From assembly GCF_900114745.1 (NCBI RefSeq), contig NZ_FOUB01000001.1, positions 62,001 through 126,000 of the forward strand: a stretch of 64,000 bases of DNA. Direction: 5' to 3'. Within the stretch, counting starts at the first letter, position 1, and each line of letters opens with the position of its first letter. The notes under the pieces were generated by a model, which saw nothing but the letters and a program-made list of their open reading frames with translations, was not told where the DNA came from and did no database searches. Positions 8,504 through 17,642 of this stretch are shown here, in pieces. The stretch is from Nitrosomonas communis. GTDB lineage: Bacteria > Pseudomonadota > Gammaproteobacteria > Burkholderiales > Nitrosomonadaceae. The translations under genes and the position numbers were made by a program.

Positions 8504-9733
8504 ATGCCAGTTAATATTCCTCCCTTGTTACCTCAACAATTGTTACCGATTCAGGGCATATCTCTGGGTATGACTGAAGCAGGAATTAAACGACCTGATC
8601 GGAAAGATCTCTTGGTGATTGCGCTTGATGAAAATGTAAAAGTAGCGGGTGTTTTTACCAAGAATCGCTTTTGTGCTGCACCAGTCGTAGTGGCGAAGGC
8701 ACATCTCTCTGCGGCCAGCTCAATTCGTGCATTGGTTATTAATACTGGTAACGCTAATGCTGGTACGGGAGAAGAAGGTATCGCCCATGCACGAGCGACT
8801 TGTACTGCACTGGCTAAGCTACTTAGCTGCGAGCCCCAGCAAATATTACCGTTTTCCACAGGCGTCATCATGGAACCATTACCTGTTGACAGAATTATTG
8901 AGGGTTTGCCTCGAGCCATGAGCGAACTTAAATGTGATAACTGGTTTGCTGCCGCACAAGCGATTATGACGACCGATATTGTTCCTAAAGGTGTTTCCAG
9001 TCAGATTCAAATCAATGGCACCACTATTACGATAACGGGTATAGCCAAGGGTTCGGGCATGATTCACCCGAATATGGCAACCATGCTGGGATATATCGCC
9101 ACGGATGCCAAGATATCTCAATCGTTATTACAGGAGATGGTGCGCCATGTTGCGGATCATTCTTTTAACCGTATTACGGTGGATGGTGATACCTCCACCA
9201 ATGATGCTTTGCTATTGATAGCAACTGGCAAGGCCAATCACTCGCAGAGTATTGATCGGGAAAGCCCGGAGTTTGGCTTGCTGCAAAATGCCATGACGGA
9301 AGTAGCTGTGAAGTTGGCTCAGATGATTGTACGAGATGGTGAAGGTGCAACTAAATTTATTACAGTGCAGGTAGAAAAAGGTAACACACTGGAAGAATGT
9401 TCACAGGTCGCTTATGCAATTGCTCATTCGCCATTAGTCAAGACAGCTTTCTTTGCATCTGACCCTAATTTAGGGAGAATACTTGCTGCGATTGGGTATG
9501 CCGGTATAGATGATCTCGATGTTAACAATATTCAGCTTTACTTGAATGAAGTTTTAGTCGCAGAACAGGGTGGTAGAGCAAAAAACTACTGTGAGGAGGA
9601 GGGGCAGCGCGTCATGAAACAAGCTGAGATTACAGTGCGAGTGATATTAAATCGTGGTGTGGTGGCAACTAGTATATGGACGTGTGATTTTTCTTACGAC
9701 TATGTGAAAATCAACGCAGATTATCGCAGCTGA
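8504..9733 (+). CDS. argJ: Bifunctional glutamate N-acetyltransferase / amino-acid acetyltransferase
   Basis: ArgJ recycles the acetyl group from N-acetylornithine to glutamate in arginine synthesis. The protein has 409 residues and cleaves itself between the alanine and threonine of [14 protein letters not shown] (about residue 188-200), the threonine becoming the nucleophile. Other family marks are [37 protein letters not shown] and [18 protein letters not shown]. The C-terminus runs past the usual end by a short stretch. It is followed after six bases by the DUF815 ATPase gene, which suggests co-transcription. Confidence 0.94.
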   Translation: MPVNIPPLLPQQLLPIQGISLGMTEAGIKRPDRKDLLVIALDENVKVAGVFTKNRFCAAPVVVAKAHLSAASSIRALVINTGNANAGTGEEGIAHARATCTALAKLLSCEPQQILPFSTGVIMEPLPVDRIIEGLPRAMSELKCDNWFAAAQAIMTTDIVPKGVSSQIQINGTTITITGIAKGSGMIHPNMATMLGYIATDAKISQSLLQEMVRHVADHSFNRITVDGDTSTNDALLLIATGKANHSQSIDRESPEFGLLQNAMTEVAVKLAQMIVRDGEGATKFITVQVEKGNTLEECSQVAYAIAHSPLVKTAFFASDPNLGRILAAIGYAGIDDLDVNNIQLYLNEVLVAEQGGRAKNYCEEEGQRVMKQAEITVRVILNRGVVATSIWTCDFSYDYVKINADYRS

Positions 9734-9739
9734 TTTGTT

Positions 9740-10627
9740 ATGAATAAGCTTGATTTATTCTACGATCGCTTGGATGAGCTGCTTAACCGTATCGAAGCCG
9801 TGCTTCCCGCTAAGCGGCCCAATACCGATCTTGATTCTGCGGTAGCATTCCGATGGCGCAAGCAAGCAAATACTGGGTACCTCCAACCAGTTACCCACCC
9901 GCATAACATTGTACTTGATGCATTATATGGCATTGATCAACAAAAGCAGTTGATCGATCAAAATACGTATCAGTTTGTCTTGGGCTATCCCGCTAATAAT
10001 GTTTTATTGACTGGCGCGCGTGGTACCGGAAAATCTTCTTTGGTGAAAGCGTTATTGAACAAATACGCAAACAAGGGGTTGCGGCTCATCGAAGTAGAAA
10101 AACACGATCTTATCGATTTGCATGATATTGTTGAGCAAGTTTTTCAGCGACCAGAGCGTTTTATTTTGTACTGCGATGATTTGTCATTTGAAAGCGATGA
10201 ACCAGGTTATAAGGCACTAAAAGTTGTTTTGGATGGTTCAATTGAGATGGCATCTGATAATGTACTTATTTATGCGACTTCCAATCGTCGACACTTGATG
10301 CCTGAAGCTATGCGGGATAATCTTGAGACGCGCCATGTGGATGGAGATATTCATCCCAATGAGACGATTGAGGAAAAGATTTCATTATCAGAGCGTTTTG
10401 GCATATGGCTTTCATTTTATCCTTTCGATCAAGCACAATATTTGGAGATTGTTCGTTACTGGCTTGCTTTTTACGGTATCAGAAAAATGGCTGCATCAGC
10501 AAGAGAAGAAGCGTTGCAATGGGCTCTTACGCGTGGTTCACGAAGCGGTCGAGTAGCTTGGCAATTCGCACGAGATTGGGCTGGCAAACGTAAGCTTCAT
10601 CAGCTTTCCCAAAATAACTCAATGTAA
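9740..10627 (+). CDS. DUF815-family AAA-type ATPase
   Basis: This is a 295-residue P-loop ATPase of the DUF815 family. The Walker A loop is GARGTGKSSLVKALL (about residue 92-106) and Walker B is FILYCDDLSFE (about 141-151), with IYATSNRRHLMPEAMRDN as the following sensor segment. The cellular role of the family is unknown. It sits six bases after argJ and about 20 bases before the Nudix-ThiE gene; the same order is familiar from other betaproteobacteria, so a three-gene transcript is likely. No membrane or signal sequence is seen. Confidence 0.87.
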   Translation: MNKLDLFYDRLDELLNRIEAVLPAKRPNTDLDSAVAFRWRKQANTGYLQPVTHPHNIVLDALYGIDQQKQLIDQNTYQFVLGYPANNVLLTGARGTGKSSLVKALLNKYANKGLRLIEVEKHDLIDLHDIVEQVFQRPERFILYCDDLSFESDEPGYKALKVVLDGSIEMASDNVLIYATSNRRHLMPEAMRDNLETRHVDGDIHPNETIEEKISLSERFGIWLSFYPFDQAQYLEIVRYWLAFYGIRKMAASAREEALQWALTRGSRSGRVAWQFARDWAGKRKLHQLSQNNSM

Positions 10628-10646
10628 TTTGTAGGTAAGCAATTTC

Positions 10647-11597
10647 ATGGCTCATTCTACTCCATTAGTTGAAGTGGCTGCGGCAGTCATCATTCGATCA
10701 GATGATCATTTTCTGCTAACAAGCAGACCGGAAGGAAAGCCTTATGCTGGTTATTGGGAATTTCCCGGTGGGAAAATCGAAGCGGGGGAATCTGCCTTGC
10801 AAGCACTTGACCGGGAGTTGCAAGAAGAGCTCGGCATCCAGATTAAGCAAGCTTATCCTTGGATTAAACGAGTATTTACTTATGCGCATGCCACGGTTCG
10901 TTTGCATTTTTACCGGGTGGTTGATTGGTCTGGGGAACCATTTGGGTGCGAGAATCAGTTGTTATCTTGGCAAATGGTCGATAATTTGTCAGTCACCCCT
11001 TTGTTGCCGGCTAACTTTCCGGTGGTTCGTGGACTTGCTTTACCATCTATCTATGCGATCACCAATGCATCAGAGTTGGGTGAAGAAGCTATGCTACACA
11101 AGCTTGAGCAGGCTTTGCAGCAAGGCTTGAAGTTTCTTCAGATTCGTGAAAAGACACTGACAAGAGATCGGTTTTGCTGGTTAGCAAGCGAAATTATTCA
11201 ACGCGCGCGTACTTTCGAGGCTAAGGTGGTCATCAATAGCGATATCTTGCTATCTCAGGAATTAGGTGCGGATGGTGTGCATTTAACTTCTGCACAGTTA
11301 ATGTCGCTCACTAGCCGACCTGATGTAAATTGGTGTGGAGCTTCTTGCCATAATGCTGAGGAACTTTATCAGGCAGAGCGCATCGGTGTGGATTTTGTGG
11401 TGTTAGGACCCGTCTTGCCCACTGTAAGCCACCCAGGATTAACTGCGTTAGGCTGGCAAAAATTCTCTTCATTGATACGCGATTGTTCTTTACCTGTTTA
11501 TGCGCTGGGTGGCTTAGTGCAGACGGATTTGGCTATTGCCCTGCAACAGGGGGGTCATGGTATCGCCATGCTACGAGATCCTTGGCTAAGTAAATGA
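10647..11597 (+). CDS. Nudix hydrolase fused to a thiamine-phosphate-synthase-like domain
   Basis: Residues 1-130 form a MutT-like domain that begins VEVAAAVIIRSDDHFLLTSR and contains a complete Nudix box at about 42-64 (GKIEAGESALQALDRELQEE, then LGI). Residues about 135-315 form a TIM-barrel related to ThiE, with LQIREKTLTRDRF, INSDILLSQELGADGVHLT and VDFVVLGPVLPTVSHPG. MutT removes 8-oxo-dGTP; ThiE joins the thiazole and pyrimidine moieties of thiamine. In this common proteobacterial fusion the second domain may be a regulatory or degenerate ThiE, so real thiamine-phosphate synthase activity is uncertain. It is the last gene of the argJ-ATPase cluster. Confidence 0.9.
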   Translation: MAHSTPLVEVAAAVIIRSDDHFLLTSRPEGKPYAGYWEFPGGKIEAGESALQALDRELQEELGIQIKQAYPWIKRVFTYAHATVRLHFYRVVDWSGEPFGCENQLLSWQMVDNLSVTPLLPANFPVVRGLALPSIYAITNASELGEEAMLHKLEQALQQGLKFLQIREKTLTRDRFCWLASEIIQRARTFEAKVVINSDILLSQELGADGVHLTSAQLMSLTSRPDVNWCGASCHNAEELYQAERIGVDFVVLGPVLPTVSHPGLTALGWQKFSSLIRDCSLPVYALGGLVQTDLAIALQQGGHGIAMLRDPWLSK

Positions 11598-11639
11598 ACG
11601 TCATAATTTGAGTTTATTCGCGACTATAAAATTGCAGAA

Positions 11640-11840
11640 TTAACTAAAAGTATCAGATTTCTTGTTAAAAACCCCGTCTTCTTCTTCCTGCTTAGCCTCT
11701 GATACACGATAAGATTCTGTTGCCCATTGCGCTAGATCGTGCATTTTGCAACGCTCAGAGCAGAAAGGGCGGTAACGGTTTGTTGTGCTCCAGGTTACTG
11801 ATTTGCCACATTGAGGGCAATTAACAATCGTTTGTTTCAT
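11640..11840 (-). CDS. yacG: DNA gyrase inhibitor YacG
   Basis: This 66-residue zinc protein has a four-cysteine site, CPQCGKSV with a second pair [16 protein letters not shown], as in the YacG family. YacG binds GyrB and inhibits gyrase in Escherichia coli. It lies 12 bases after zapD on the same strand, the usual coaE-zapD-yacG order. The acidic C-terminal tail is normal for the family. Confidence 0.9.
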   Translation of the reverse strand: MKQTIVNCPQCGKSVTWSTTNRYRPFCSERCKMHDLAQWATESYRVSEAKQEEEDGVFNKKSDTFS

Positions 11841-11852
11841 TACTTTAGAGAA

Positions 11853-12608
11853 TTACAAATTACAATAAGCTAACTCAAAATCAATATCTTCCTCGTAGAC
11901 ATTCATTTTCTGATCTGGTCCAAACGGGATAAAACGAATATTAAGTGCATATTTATTAGCACTAATTTCAGGTACACACGGAATTTCTTTCTCAATTTTC
12001 AGGCGCAGTAGCTGCGCTAAGTGACCCGAATCAGTCTGTTGAAATAAGCCTTGGTAAGCGGTATAACGAAAAATTCTTCCGCTATTTCTCAATAGCTTTA
12101 ATATGATGTTAGAACTACTGCGTATAGGCAATAAAGGAGTGATCCATTCGCTAAAATCATGATGACGCACTTCAGGCGCTATACTTAGCCAGTAATGATA
12201 AGATGGTAAATCAAATTCACATGCTCCGCCTGGGAAACTCATACGTTGTTTGATGTTCATTAACCATTCATTATCACGTAGATGCCCACCTATTCGGCCT
12301 GAGACATTAAGTAAATCTCGGAATGCAACCGTAATGTCATTGAGGATACGATTTAATGCTTCTTCAGAGATTTCCGGATTCTTGCGTAAACCTTCCAACA
12401 AGCCTCTTTGTCGTTCTAGCTCTTGCAGCAAATCCGATTTAATATCGGCACGCCCGGTTACATCCAGAATTTCAAATAACGCGACAAGCGCCGCATGATG
12501 TTCAATGGGTGTGGCGCGTGCTAAAAAGAAATCAACTTTGTTAAATAAATCTTCAAGTCGCAACAAAGTGCGAATACGTTCATTAAGTGGGTGTTCGTAG
12601 CAAATCAC
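11853..12608 (-). CDS. zapD: Cell division protein ZapD
   Basis: This 251-residue protein matches ZapD (YacF/DUF1342), a cytoplasmic factor that cross-links FtsZ protofilaments. Family stretches include YEHPLNERIRTLLRLEDLF at the N-terminus, ALFEILDVTGRADIKSDLLQ and CEFDLPSYHYWL. The start is a GTG at 12608; no in-frame ATG lies just upstream. It sits between coaE and yacG on the minus strand. Confidence 0.9.
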   Translation of the reverse strand: MICYEHPLNERIRTLLRLEDLFNKVDFFLARATPIEHHAALVALFEILDVTGRADIKSDLLQELERQRGLLEGLRKNPEISEEALNRILNDITVAFRDLLNVSGRIGGHLRDNEWLMNIKQRMSFPGGACEFDLPSYHYWLSIAPEVRHHDFSEWITPLLPIRSSSNIILKLLRNSGRIFRYTAYQGLFQQTDSGHLAQLLRLKIEKEIPCVPEISANKYALNIRFIPFGPDQKMNVYEEDIDFELAYCNL

Positions 12609-12712
12609 GGTAATTATGTTACTGAGAGTAATAATAGCATAATAGAATCATACGCTATCGATCATCATTTCTGTAGAAAGTTTGATTCTTAAGCCATTAC
12701 CAATAAGATTAA

Positions 12713-13333
12713 TTAAACAGGTTTATTCAATTTATTCCTTGATAATGCAAGGTATTTTAGGTGGAGTATTTCAATTTGTTTATGCAGATGATCAAGATCT
12801 TGATCATTGATAATGATGTCATCCGCTTGTGTTAGACGTTCTTTTCGTGAAACTTGTGTTGCCATAATAGCGTGTATTTCTTGTTCGTCCAACTTGCTGC
12901 GAGCAATGGTACGTGAAATTTGCAATTGTTCCGTACAATCAATGACCAGAATTCGATGGACTAGTTCATGAAAAGCCTTTGCCTCCAACAGTAATGGCAC
13001 AATAATGAGAATATAAGCAGAAGTCGCTAAACGAATACGACGTACTACTTCCTGGTAGATAAGCGGATGCAGGATAGCTTCCAGTTTATTCTTGAAAATT
13101 GGATTTGAGAACACCAGCTCACGCATTTTACCCCGGTCTAGAGACCCATCTTTGCTAATAAAGATTGTGCCAAATGTTTTCTTGATGAGGCTCATTGCTT
13201 TGCCTCCAGGTAATGTTAATTCATGTGCGATTTCGTCCGTATCAATGATGTCAATACCATGGGCAGCAAAATATTTTGTAGCCGTAGATTTACCACAACC
13301 AATTCCTCCGGTTAAACCGATGATCAAAGGCAT
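12713..13333 (-). CDS. coaE: Dephospho-CoA kinase
   Basis: CoaE phosphorylates dephospho-CoA, the last step of coenzyme A synthesis. The 206-residue protein has the P-loop GLTGGIGCGKSTATKYF at residues 6-22 and the family marks DIIDTDEIAHELT, HPLIYQEVVRR and VPLLLEAKAFHELVHRILVI. It starts 3 bases after the pilD stop codon on the same strand. The end of pilD supplies its ribosome-binding region, so it is part of a pilC-pilD-coaE transcript. Confidence 0.93.
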   Translation of the reverse strand: MPLIIGLTGGIGCGKSTATKYFAAHGIDIIDTDEIAHELTLPGGKAMSLIKKTFGTIFISKDGSLDRGKMRELVFSNPIFKNKLEAILHPLIYQEVVRRIRLATSAYILIIVPLLLEAKAFHELVHRILVIDCTEQLQISRTIARSKLDEQEIHAIMATQVSRKERLTQADDIIINDQDLDHLHKQIEILHLKYLALSRNKLNKPV

Positions 13334-13336
13334 GCA

Positions 13337-14197
13337 CTAGAATAAACCAAGATAAGCGTGATTAATCTTATTCCCCCAGAATAAGGCAATCAAACCTCCT
13401 CCGGCAAGATAGGGGCCAAATGGAATGGTAGTATTTCTCTGAAATTTCTTTGTAATGATTAATATGATACTGATGGCTCCTCCTACAAATGAGGAAAATA
13501 GAATAACTAATGGTAACATTTGCCAGCCTAGCCACGCACCAATTGCGGCAAGTAACTTGAAATCACCGTAACCCATTCCTTCTTTGCCAGTAGTCAGTTT
13601 GAATCCCCAATAAATAGTCCATAGAACAAGGTAACCGGCAACTGTGCCTATGATAGCTGATCGAATTTCAATAAAACCGTTATCCAAATTAAATAAAAGC
13701 CCCATCCAGAGTAAAGGTAATGTAATCGCATCGGGTAATAATTGACTGTCAAAATCTATGAAGGTAAGTGCAATCATTGCCCAAATAAATAACAAGGCGG
13801 CGATAGCAGTCAAGCCAAATCCAAAATGCCATGCCGTAAAACCGCTCATAATACCTGTCAACCCTTCGATAATGGGGTAGCGCAGGGAAATACGCGTATT
13901 GCATTGTGAACAATATCCTTTCAGGAATAAATAACTGATGATGGGAATATTTTCGAGTGCGGTAATTCTATGCTCACACCGAGGGCAAGTAGAGCGAGGG
14001 ATGACAAGATTGAAAACCGGTAAATTATGAATATTCTCTCCCCGTAATTCAGCACATTGTTGATGCCATGCTCGCTCCATCATTCTGGGAAGTCGGTGAA
14101 TGACTACATTCAAAAAACTACCCACCATTATTCCAATGAGGGTGGTAAAAGCGATAAAAATTGCCGATGTATGCTGAAGAGACTCGATTAATGTCAT
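13337..14197 (-). CDS. pilD: Type IV prepilin peptidase / N-methyltransferase PilD
   Basis: PilD is an inner-membrane aspartic protease that removes the leader peptide of type IV pilins and methylates the new N-terminus. The 286-residue protein starts with a membrane helix and has two zinc-binding CxxC pairs in the cytoplasmic loop (CPRCEHRI and CSQCNTRI, about residues 73-101). Catalytic aspartates are in FIDFDSQLLPDAITLP and in GMGYGDFKLLAAIGAWLGW (GxGxxDxK motif). About seven further helices follow. The gene lies 33 bases after pilC on the same strand. Confidence 0.94.
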   Translation of the reverse strand: MTLIESLQHTSAIFIAFTTLIGIMVGSFLNVVIHRLPRMMERAWHQQCAELRGENIHNLPVFNLVIPRSTCPRCEHRITALENIPIISYLFLKGYCSQCNTRISLRYPIIEGLTGIMSGFTAWHFGFGLTAIAALLFIWAMIALTFIDFDSQLLPDAITLPLLWMGLLFNLDNGFIEIRSAIIGTVAGYLVLWTIYWGFKLTTGKEGMGYGDFKLLAAIGAWLGWQMLPLVILFSSFVGGAISIILIITKKFQRNTTIPFGPYLAGGGLIALFWGNKINHAYLGLF

Positions 14198-14229
14198 GTA
14201 TTGTTTATCAGATTGGTTATAAGCAGGAA

Positions 14230-15453
14230 TTAGCCAACGACTTGGCCCATTTTGAAGATAGGTAAGTACATAGCGACTACCATGCCCCCGATGAGGGTGC
14301 CAAGGACTACCATGATCACGGGTTCCATCAGGCTTGAGAGTGCTTCCACCGCATTATCTACCTCTGCTTCAAAAAAATCTGCGATTTTACTTAACATGGA
14401 ATCCAGAGAACCAGATTCTTCTCCAATGGCTACCATTTGTAGAACCATGTTAGAAAATACATTGGTCTGCGTCATCGCATCTACTAAGCTACTCCCTGTA
14501 CTTACTTCTATCTGAATTTTTTTAGTCGCATCAAAATAAATGTGATTCCCTGCAGCGCCTGCAACTGAGTCCATTGCTTCAACAAGTGGAACGCCTGCAG
14601 CAAACATGGTGGAAAGCGTGCGAGACCAGCGTGCCACAGTCGCTTTCCTGATAACATCTCCAAAAATAGGTAACTTCAATACAAGCCGGTCCATAAGACG
14701 TTGCATAGCAGTTGAACGTTTCCATACATAAAAGAAAGTATAAAGACCCAATCCTATTCCGCCAAATATTGCCCACCAATAATCGACAAAGAAATCCGAA
14801 ATGGCCATAATCATTAACGTCGGCGCTGGGAGATCCGCGCCAAAATTCTGGAATAATTCTTTGAAGGCAGGAATGACAAAAATCATAATGACTGCTGTGA
14901 TGATAAAGGCAACTACTATAATGGATATGGGGTAAAATAGTGCGGATTTAATTTTTCCTTTAATCGCTTGAATTTTTTCCTTATAAGTTGCTAAGCGATC
15001 CAACAAATCATCAAGGATACCCGCGGCTTCTCCTGCTGCCACAAGATTACAAAACAAGGCATCAAAGTAGAGCGGATATTTTCGAAAAGCATTTGCCAGA
15101 CTACTCCCGGTTTCAATATCCATTTTTATATCCATCAACAATTTAGCAACCGCCCGGTTGCTATGCCCCTTGCCTACGATATCGAAGGCTTGTAACAAGG
15201 GAACGCCGGATTTCATCATGGTGGCAAGTTGACGCGTAAACAAAGTAATGTCTTTATCCCTAATTGTTCCCTTCGTTTTGGTTTTAGTAACTTTTGTGAC
15301 CCGGATGCCTTGGCGGCGTAGAGTTGATGTGATAACGATAGTCCCTGCTGCGCGCATTTCCCCTTTCACTACTTTGCCAGATCTGTCTTTACCTTCCCAT
15401 GAGAAGCTAATTTCTTTGATTTTCTTATCTGGACGTCCTATCACAGCCGACAT
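14230..15453 (-). CDS. pilC: Type IV pilus inner-membrane platform protein PilC
   Basis: PilC is the GspF-family platform of the type IV pilus assembly machine. The 407-residue protein has two repeated T2SSF domains (about residues 75-200 and 275-400), each ahead of membrane helices, with LFTRQLATMMKSGVPLLQAF in the first and ARWSRTLSTMFAAGVPLVEA in the second. A near-perfect AAGGAGG Shine-Dalgarno lies six bases before ATG 15453. The ATPase gene pilB, usually directly upstream, is absent; the next upstream gene is an unrelated epimerase-like protein. Confidence 0.94.
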   Translation of the reverse strand: MSAVIGRPDKKIKEISFSWEGKDRSGKVVKGEMRAAGTIVITSTLRRQGIRVTKVTKTKTKGTIRDKDITLFTRQLATMMKSGVPLLQAFDIVGKGHSNRAVAKLLMDIKMDIETGSSLANAFRKYPLYFDALFCNLVAAGEAAGILDDLLDRLATYKEKIQAIKGKIKSALFYPISIIVVAFIITAVIMIFVIPAFKELFQNFGADLPAPTLMIMAISDFFVDYWWAIFGGIGLGLYTFFYVWKRSTAMQRLMDRLVLKLPIFGDVIRKATVARWSRTLSTMFAAGVPLVEAMDSVAGAAGNHIYFDATKKIQIEVSTGSSLVDAMTQTNVFSNMVLQMVAIGEESGSLDSMLSKIADFFEAEVDNAVEALSSLMEPVIMVVLGTLIGGMVVAMYLPIFKMGQVVG

Positions 15454-15634
15454 ACTAACCTCCTTGTTATCTCGATATTATTAATTATCTTAAAAGAAGC
15501 AGTTTTTTTAGGGTAATTCCATAAAAATTTAGGATTGCTGAGTTGACTGATTTCATCAAAAACAGGTCAAATTTTGGAATTTAACAGCAATTATGAATGA
15601 TTAATTTAGATTCTAATCGTGGAGAAAATGGTTT

Positions 15635-16552
15635 TTAACCCTGTAAATATTCGTCAGATTCACGTTGTAAATATGCCTTGGCAATACCGCTACTAATAGT
15701 AGGATAAAGTAGTTTGATATGTAGTTCTTGTTTAAGGCGGGTGTTTGTTAAGCGGCGCGATTCATTCATGAATGACATCAGGCTAGGCGATATATATTTA
15801 TTTGCTTGGAAGCGAGGAATTCTTGGTGGGTGTGGCAAACTAAAATGATCGGCCACCAGATCAAAATAATCGCCCATTTTTAAATGTGAATCATCACTTG
15901 CATGATAAATTCTGCCTGGTTTTCCATAATGAAGGGTTGCGACAATGATACGTGCAAGATCATCTGCATGAATATGGTTGGTATAGCTGTCTTCATCTGC
16001 TAAAAGTGCGGGTGTACCTTGCCGTAGACGTGCAAGAGGCAAGCGATCAGCCGCATAAATTCCAGGTACGCGAATAATGGAAACTTGCACGTCATTGCGT
16101 ACCCCCCAATTTCTAATTTGTCTTTCTGCATCAACGCGTCGCCATGCGCGCTCATTAATAGGATGGAGTGGATGGTTTTCGCTTACCCATTCACCTTTGC
16201 AATCGCCATAGACTCCACTGGTACTGATATAGATTAGCCGTTGTGGTAGTATTCTTCTTTTTGCTAATGTTCGCCGATGCAGAGTTGCTAACAGATGGGT
16301 GGTGCGTGAATCTTTTAAACCATAACCGGGCGGTGGAGCTAAATGGAGTATCGCGTGTGCCATTCCCGCAAGTCTATCGAGACTGTCTGGCTGATCAAGG
16401 TCACCATCTATGGGTATGATGTTGTGGGTACGTAATTTACAGGAATTTTCCGGTTTTCGACACAAACCTAGAAGTCGGTAACGTTTACGCAGCAGCGGCG
16501 CTACCCGTAAGGCGATGTCGCCACATCCTATAATCAAAAGCGTTTTTTTCAT
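15635..16552 (-). CDS. NAD-dependent epimerase/dehydratase-like protein (extended SDR)
   Basis: This 305-residue protein has an N-terminal nucleotide-binding fold (LLIIGCGDIALRVAPLL) and the SDR segment RLIYISTSGVYGDCKGEWV. It resembles the YeeZ group of SDR-fold proteins, whose substrates are unknown. No membrane segment is visible. It is divergent from the iron-sulfur reductase gene starting at 16597, with 44 bases between the two starts. A weak alternative is a nucleoside-sugar epimerase, but no sugar pathway genes are nearby. Confidence 0.78.
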   Translation of the reverse strand: MKKTLLIIGCGDIALRVAPLLRKRYRLLGLCRKPENSCKLRTHNIIPIDGDLDQPDSLDRLAGMAHAILHLAPPPGYGLKDSRTTHLLATLHRRTLAKRRILPQRLIYISTSGVYGDCKGEWVSENHPLHPINERAWRRVDAERQIRNWGVRNDVQVSIIRVPGIYAADRLPLARLRQGTPALLADEDSYTNHIHADDLARIIVATLHYGKPGRIYHASDDSHLKMGDYFDLVADHFSLPHPPRIPRFQANKYISPSLMSFMNESRRLTNTRLKQELHIKLLYPTISSGIAKAYLQRESDEYLQG

Positions 16553-16596
16553 TATTACTTATTTTATCAATAGTTTTTTCATTTATTCACGAGAAA

Positions 16597-17640
16597 ATGT
16601 CGTATCAAATCATTATTAAGCCGAGTGATCATATTTTTACTGTAGAACCTCACGAAACGATACTTGAAGCTGCATTGCGACAAGGATGCTCACTTCCTTA
16701 CGGTTGTCGTAACGGTTCATGTGGGGCATGCAAGGGAAAAATCATGCAAGGTAGAGTTGATTACGGAAGATATAATCAAGAAACGCTTACAGATACTGAG
16801 AAGCAGCATGGTGTGGCGTTGTTTTGCTGTGCTAAGCCTTTATCTGATTTGATTATCGAATGCCGTGAAGTAGATGCTATTAAGGATATTAAAATCAGGA
16901 TAATGCCAAGTCGCGTGCATAGACTAGAACGCGTTGCACCTGATGTTATGATCATATACTTGAAATTACCCACGAACGAACGATTGCAATTTCTTCCAGG
17001 TCAATATATCGATATTCTCTTGAAAGATGGAAAGCGTCGAAGTTTTTCGTTGGCAAATGCGCCCCATGATGATGAATTTTTGCAGATTCATGCACGTAAA
17101 TATCCTGGGGGCGTATTTTCGGAACACGTTTTCTCGCATATGAAAGAGAGAGATATTCTTCGTTTCGAAGGCCCCTTGGGCTCTTTTGTTCTGCGCAATA
17201 ATTCTGTTAATAATCCCATTATTTTTCTTGCTAGTGGTACTGGCTTTGCTCCTGTAAAAAGCATACTCGAGCATATTTTTTATACTGAGAACATTCACAA
17301 GCACAACAGAAAAATGATACTTTACTGGGGGGTGCGTACGAAGGCAGATCTTTATCTAGAAAAATTAGCAAAGGAATGGGAGCAGCAGCATAAAAATTTT
17401 ACTTTTATCCCAGTACTGTCAGATGCACTACCGACAGATAACTGGACTGGCAGATCTGGATTGGTGCATAGAGCAGTTCTTGAGGATTTTGAGAGCTTGG
17501 CAGACTACCAAGTTTATGCTTGTGGCTCACCGCTTATGATTAAAGCTGCTTATCAAGATTTTACACAATTTAAAAATATGCGAGCCGAAAATTTCTTCTC
17601 TGATATATTTTCTCCTTCGACAAGCAATCCTGTCGAATAA
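16597..17640 (+). CDS. 2Fe-2S ferredoxin / NAD(P)H reductase (CDP-6-deoxy-glucoseen reductase-like)
   Basis: This 347-residue electron-transfer protein has three parts. A plant-type 2Fe-2S ferredoxin domain has LPYGCRNGSCGACKGKI near residue 35-50 with the fourth cysteine in ALFCCAKPL. An FAD domain contains RSFSLANAP near residue 149. A C-terminal NAD(P) domain has ASGTGFAPVKSILEH and YACGSPLM. It is related to AscD/RfbI-type and phenol-hydroxylase-type reductases. No 6-deoxysugar genes are nearby, so the CDP-sugar name is only a family label and its partner oxygenase or other acceptor is unknown. Its stop lies two bases from the convergent hemY stop. Confidence 0.83.
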   Translation: MSYQIIIKPSDHIFTVEPHETILEAALRQGCSLPYGCRNGSCGACKGKIMQGRVDYGRYNQETLTDTEKQHGVALFCCAKPLSDLIIECREVDAIKDIKIRIMPSRVHRLERVAPDVMIIYLKLPTNERLQFLPGQYIDILLKDGKRRSFSLANAPHDDEFLQIHARKYPGGVFSEHVFSHMKERDILRFEGPLGSFVLRNNSVNNPIIFLASGTGFAPVKSILEHIFYTENIHKHNRKMILYWGVRTKADLYLEKLAKEWEQQHKNFTFIPVLSDALPTDNWTGRSGLVHRAVLEDFESLADYQVYACGSPLMIKAAYQDFTQFKNMRAENFFSDIFSPSTSNPVE

Positions 17641-17642
17641 AT

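Noticed and set aside
15515-15592. Possible seventh MITE-like copy in the gap before pilC
   Set aside because: Only short AATTCC and TTTTGGAAT-like edges match; the shared core is absent.
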